Shown here piece after piece: positions 62,238 to 64,000 of a DNA stretch of 64,000 nt. Origin of the DNA: Neelides folsomi (Eukaryota; Arthropoda; Collembola; Neelipleona; Neelidae). The stretch is from positions 62,001 through 126,000 of the forward strand of contig JAQGBZ010000106.1 in the NCBI GenBank assembly GCA_034687125.1, written 5' to 3'. The notes under the pieces are model-generated. The model was not told the origin of the DNA and made no database searches. It was given only the letters and a program-made list of their open reading frames with translations. Both the position numbers and the translations under genes were made by a program. The number at the start of each line of letters is the position of its first letter. Position 1 is the first letter of the stretch.

Positions 62238-63966
62238 CTAATTAAGAAGTTCAACAGGTCCAAAATCAGGAAGAGTTTTGACCACTTTCTTGAAGGAAGC
62301 CAAATCACAGCAATATGTGTATCCTATAAAGTGGAAAATTTCATATAAAAAATGAACAAGAATTTTTGCTCAAACCTTTTGTAAAATCTTTAGGATTTTT
62401 CCAATCAACCCATGAGATTTTACTGCAAATATCTTCACAAATGACGTCTCCCTTTTCCACCTTTGTTTGATGTGGGTTGTTAATCATGATGATAACAACC
62501 GATTTCTTTTCAACTGGATTGTAGATCACTTTCCATGTCAATCTAAAATACATTAAAAAATTAATTACTTTAAATCAAGTTATTTTCAATAATTAACAAT
62601 ATTCTTTAAATTTTAATACTTTGGAACTGGCAAATATCGATTTCCTGCTTCGTCAGTTGCCAAATAAATTTCAACTAATTTTTCCTTAATATCTTTAAGC
62701 TTTAAGACGCCTAAAGCACCGGTGTAAATAATTAATTCAACTTTCTTGGCTTTTGCCATGTCCCGTGCTCTGAATTCTAACGCCTTAAATTAGTCAAAAT
62801 TTTTAAATAGTTATAACTCAAATTTAACGAGCTTTAATCAGTTGTAATCATCATTTTAATTAGTTGATATAACCTTCCAATTTCCATTATTAATTGATTG
62901 CCACTGTGGAACGCAATTAAAATAATAATAAGTAGCGTCCTGTTCAAAAACGAAAGGAAAATCTCCATCTGGTGCCAAATGACCACGAGCAAGATAGTAA
63001 GAATTTGAAACATTAATATACTGTTGCCCTAATAGATTTGATCCAACCTAAAGCACATATTTATATTATATATTATGTATGTATGTAACTACTTACATAT
63101 CGTACAGTACATACTGATAAGATTATACAGATACTTTTAATAATTTAAGTATATAATATATGGTATTAATACCATATATTATAATGATAATTATCGCTTT
63201 AAAATATACTGGTATTTCTTACAAGGTCTGCAACTTGTGCTGATTGATGCCTTTGGTTGTACCCCAAATTGCAATCAAAATTATTATAAAGATCTTTATG
63301 ACCTTCTTTGAAATTTGGCCGATCGTTTGAAATTTGAGCAGCTTCCATAGCAGCGCCATGAATAATATGAGAAGTCATAACTGTAGATGAAACTTTTGAA
63401 TCGTGGCAAGCAGCGATCATTGGAGATCTGAAGGAAATATTAATAATAAACGTAAATTATTGTAATTAGCGTAAAATGTATGAGAACTTATTATTTAAAG
63501 TACATATAATTGATTTATGTAATTGTTTTTTTACTGTGGAGTGACAGCTTCAAATTTGATATTGACTTTAAGCAAATTGTTTCCACATCCAGTTTTTTCA
63601 ATACTAACTTTTTCATGGTTTTTTGGAGAACATTCAAATTGGCTTACGCTTATGATGTTTTGGTTGTACTTTGAGTAAATAATTATGATATTAATTTTAT
63701 AATTTTAAGAATTTTTATAAAATTAAAATAATTTAAGAATGAATTTTATACCGAAAATTCTCCTGAAGATAAGCATTCGATAATACTTTCCTTTTGCGAT
63801 GAAAATTTCAATAGATTGTCTTCTGTAGTTTCAGAACTGCATGCAACTGAAAATTTTTCTTTTTCTGCAAAAGTTAAAATACTTGTGGTCGGATTGGTCT
63901 TTGTAGGATAAATTACGTTGGAATTTCTCAGGAAAAACGGTTTGTTTGTAGGAAGATCTTTTAAAT
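62238..63966 (-). CDS. DNA/RNA non-specific endonuclease, paralogue B, cut by right edge
   Basis: Seven exons on the minus strand are in the window: 63966-63752, 63668-63535, 63427-63223, 63047-62874, 62783-62620, 62542-62376, 62323-62238; about 381 residues, with the two signal-peptide exons expected beyond 64000. Exon lengths and phases copy those of paralogue A almost exactly (205, 174, 164 and 86 nt are identical). Catalytic motifs are LARGHLAPDGDF and PQWQSINNGNWK, so the enzyme looks active. The last exon (YTYCCDLASFKKVVKTLPDF) shows the same CC motif as A. Outside the core the two paralogues are well diverged, so the duplication is not recent. The IR gene lies between them on the opposite strand. 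Confidence 0.92.
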
Positions 63967-64000
63967 CTGTGATTTTAGTATATTAAAGATTATAAACCTT

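Noticed and set aside
63153-63182. 30-bp perfect palindrome in a nuclease B intron
   Set aside because: Pure AT-rich dyad in a TA-repeat context; likely chance or slippage.

Overview
The window is AT-rich eukaryotic nuclear DNA with short spliceosomal introns (mostly 50-600 bp). Its gene content points to an arthropod, most likely a hexapod: a CLIP-domain serine protease, an ionotropic chemoreceptor (IR), a 7TM gustatory-receptor-like gene, and secreted nucleases of the arthropod ARGH type. I cannot name the species; a springtail would fit the mix, but that is a guess. Exon models were built by hand from reading frames, GT/AG sites and phase matching. No alignment or transcript was available.

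Layout, left to right. 1-2673 (+): 3' part of an animal haem peroxidase. 3183-4116 (-): MEAF6/Eaf6 chromatin subunit, head-to-head with a small unrecognised gene (4536-5073, +). 7398-13820 (+): a complete 11-exon NPC1 sterol transporter with two foldback elements in its introns. 14638-17277 (-): a five-LIM-domain protein. 19913-22181 (+): a cluster of TMEM272-like four-helix membrane proteins, two intact copies and one broken. 22399-24750 (-): an 11-exon CLIP serine protease with a 14-nt microexon. 27043-29012 (+): an acid-lipase-family hydrolase. 29221-30217: a 997-bp foldback element with a 7-bp target duplication. 31898-33480 (+): two small hydrophobic ORFs. 33645-34954 (-): the 7TM receptor-like gene. 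36779-39059 (-): a WIP/verprolin protein. 41769-48042 (+): glycogenin with a very long Pro/Glu-rich tail. 50438-51350 (+): a small four-TM protein with a decayed tandem duplicate at 52157. 52581-53269 (-): a DUF4806-type gene broken by one extra base. 54697-56631 (-) and 62238->63966 (-): two paralogous DNA/RNA non-specific nucleases either side of an 11-exon ionotropic receptor (57852-62001, +).

There is no operon-like pathway logic. The functional themes are lysosome and lipid handling (NPC1, acid lipase), actin and adhesion (WIP, LIM protein), glycogen priming, secreted hydrolases (protease, nucleases, lipase, peroxidase) and chemosensation. Local tandem duplication is the main evolutionary signal, with decayed copies at 19913 and 52157. 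Small foldback/MITE-like elements sit in introns and intergenic DNA.

The most interesting items are the dated-looking foldback insertion at 29221, the single-base lesion in an otherwise coherent three-exon gene at 52902, the glycogenin tail of about 590 residues beyond its glycogen-synthase-binding motif, the acidic insert in the IR, and a GA-AG intron-like structure at 31953. I saw no wholly new multi-gene system.
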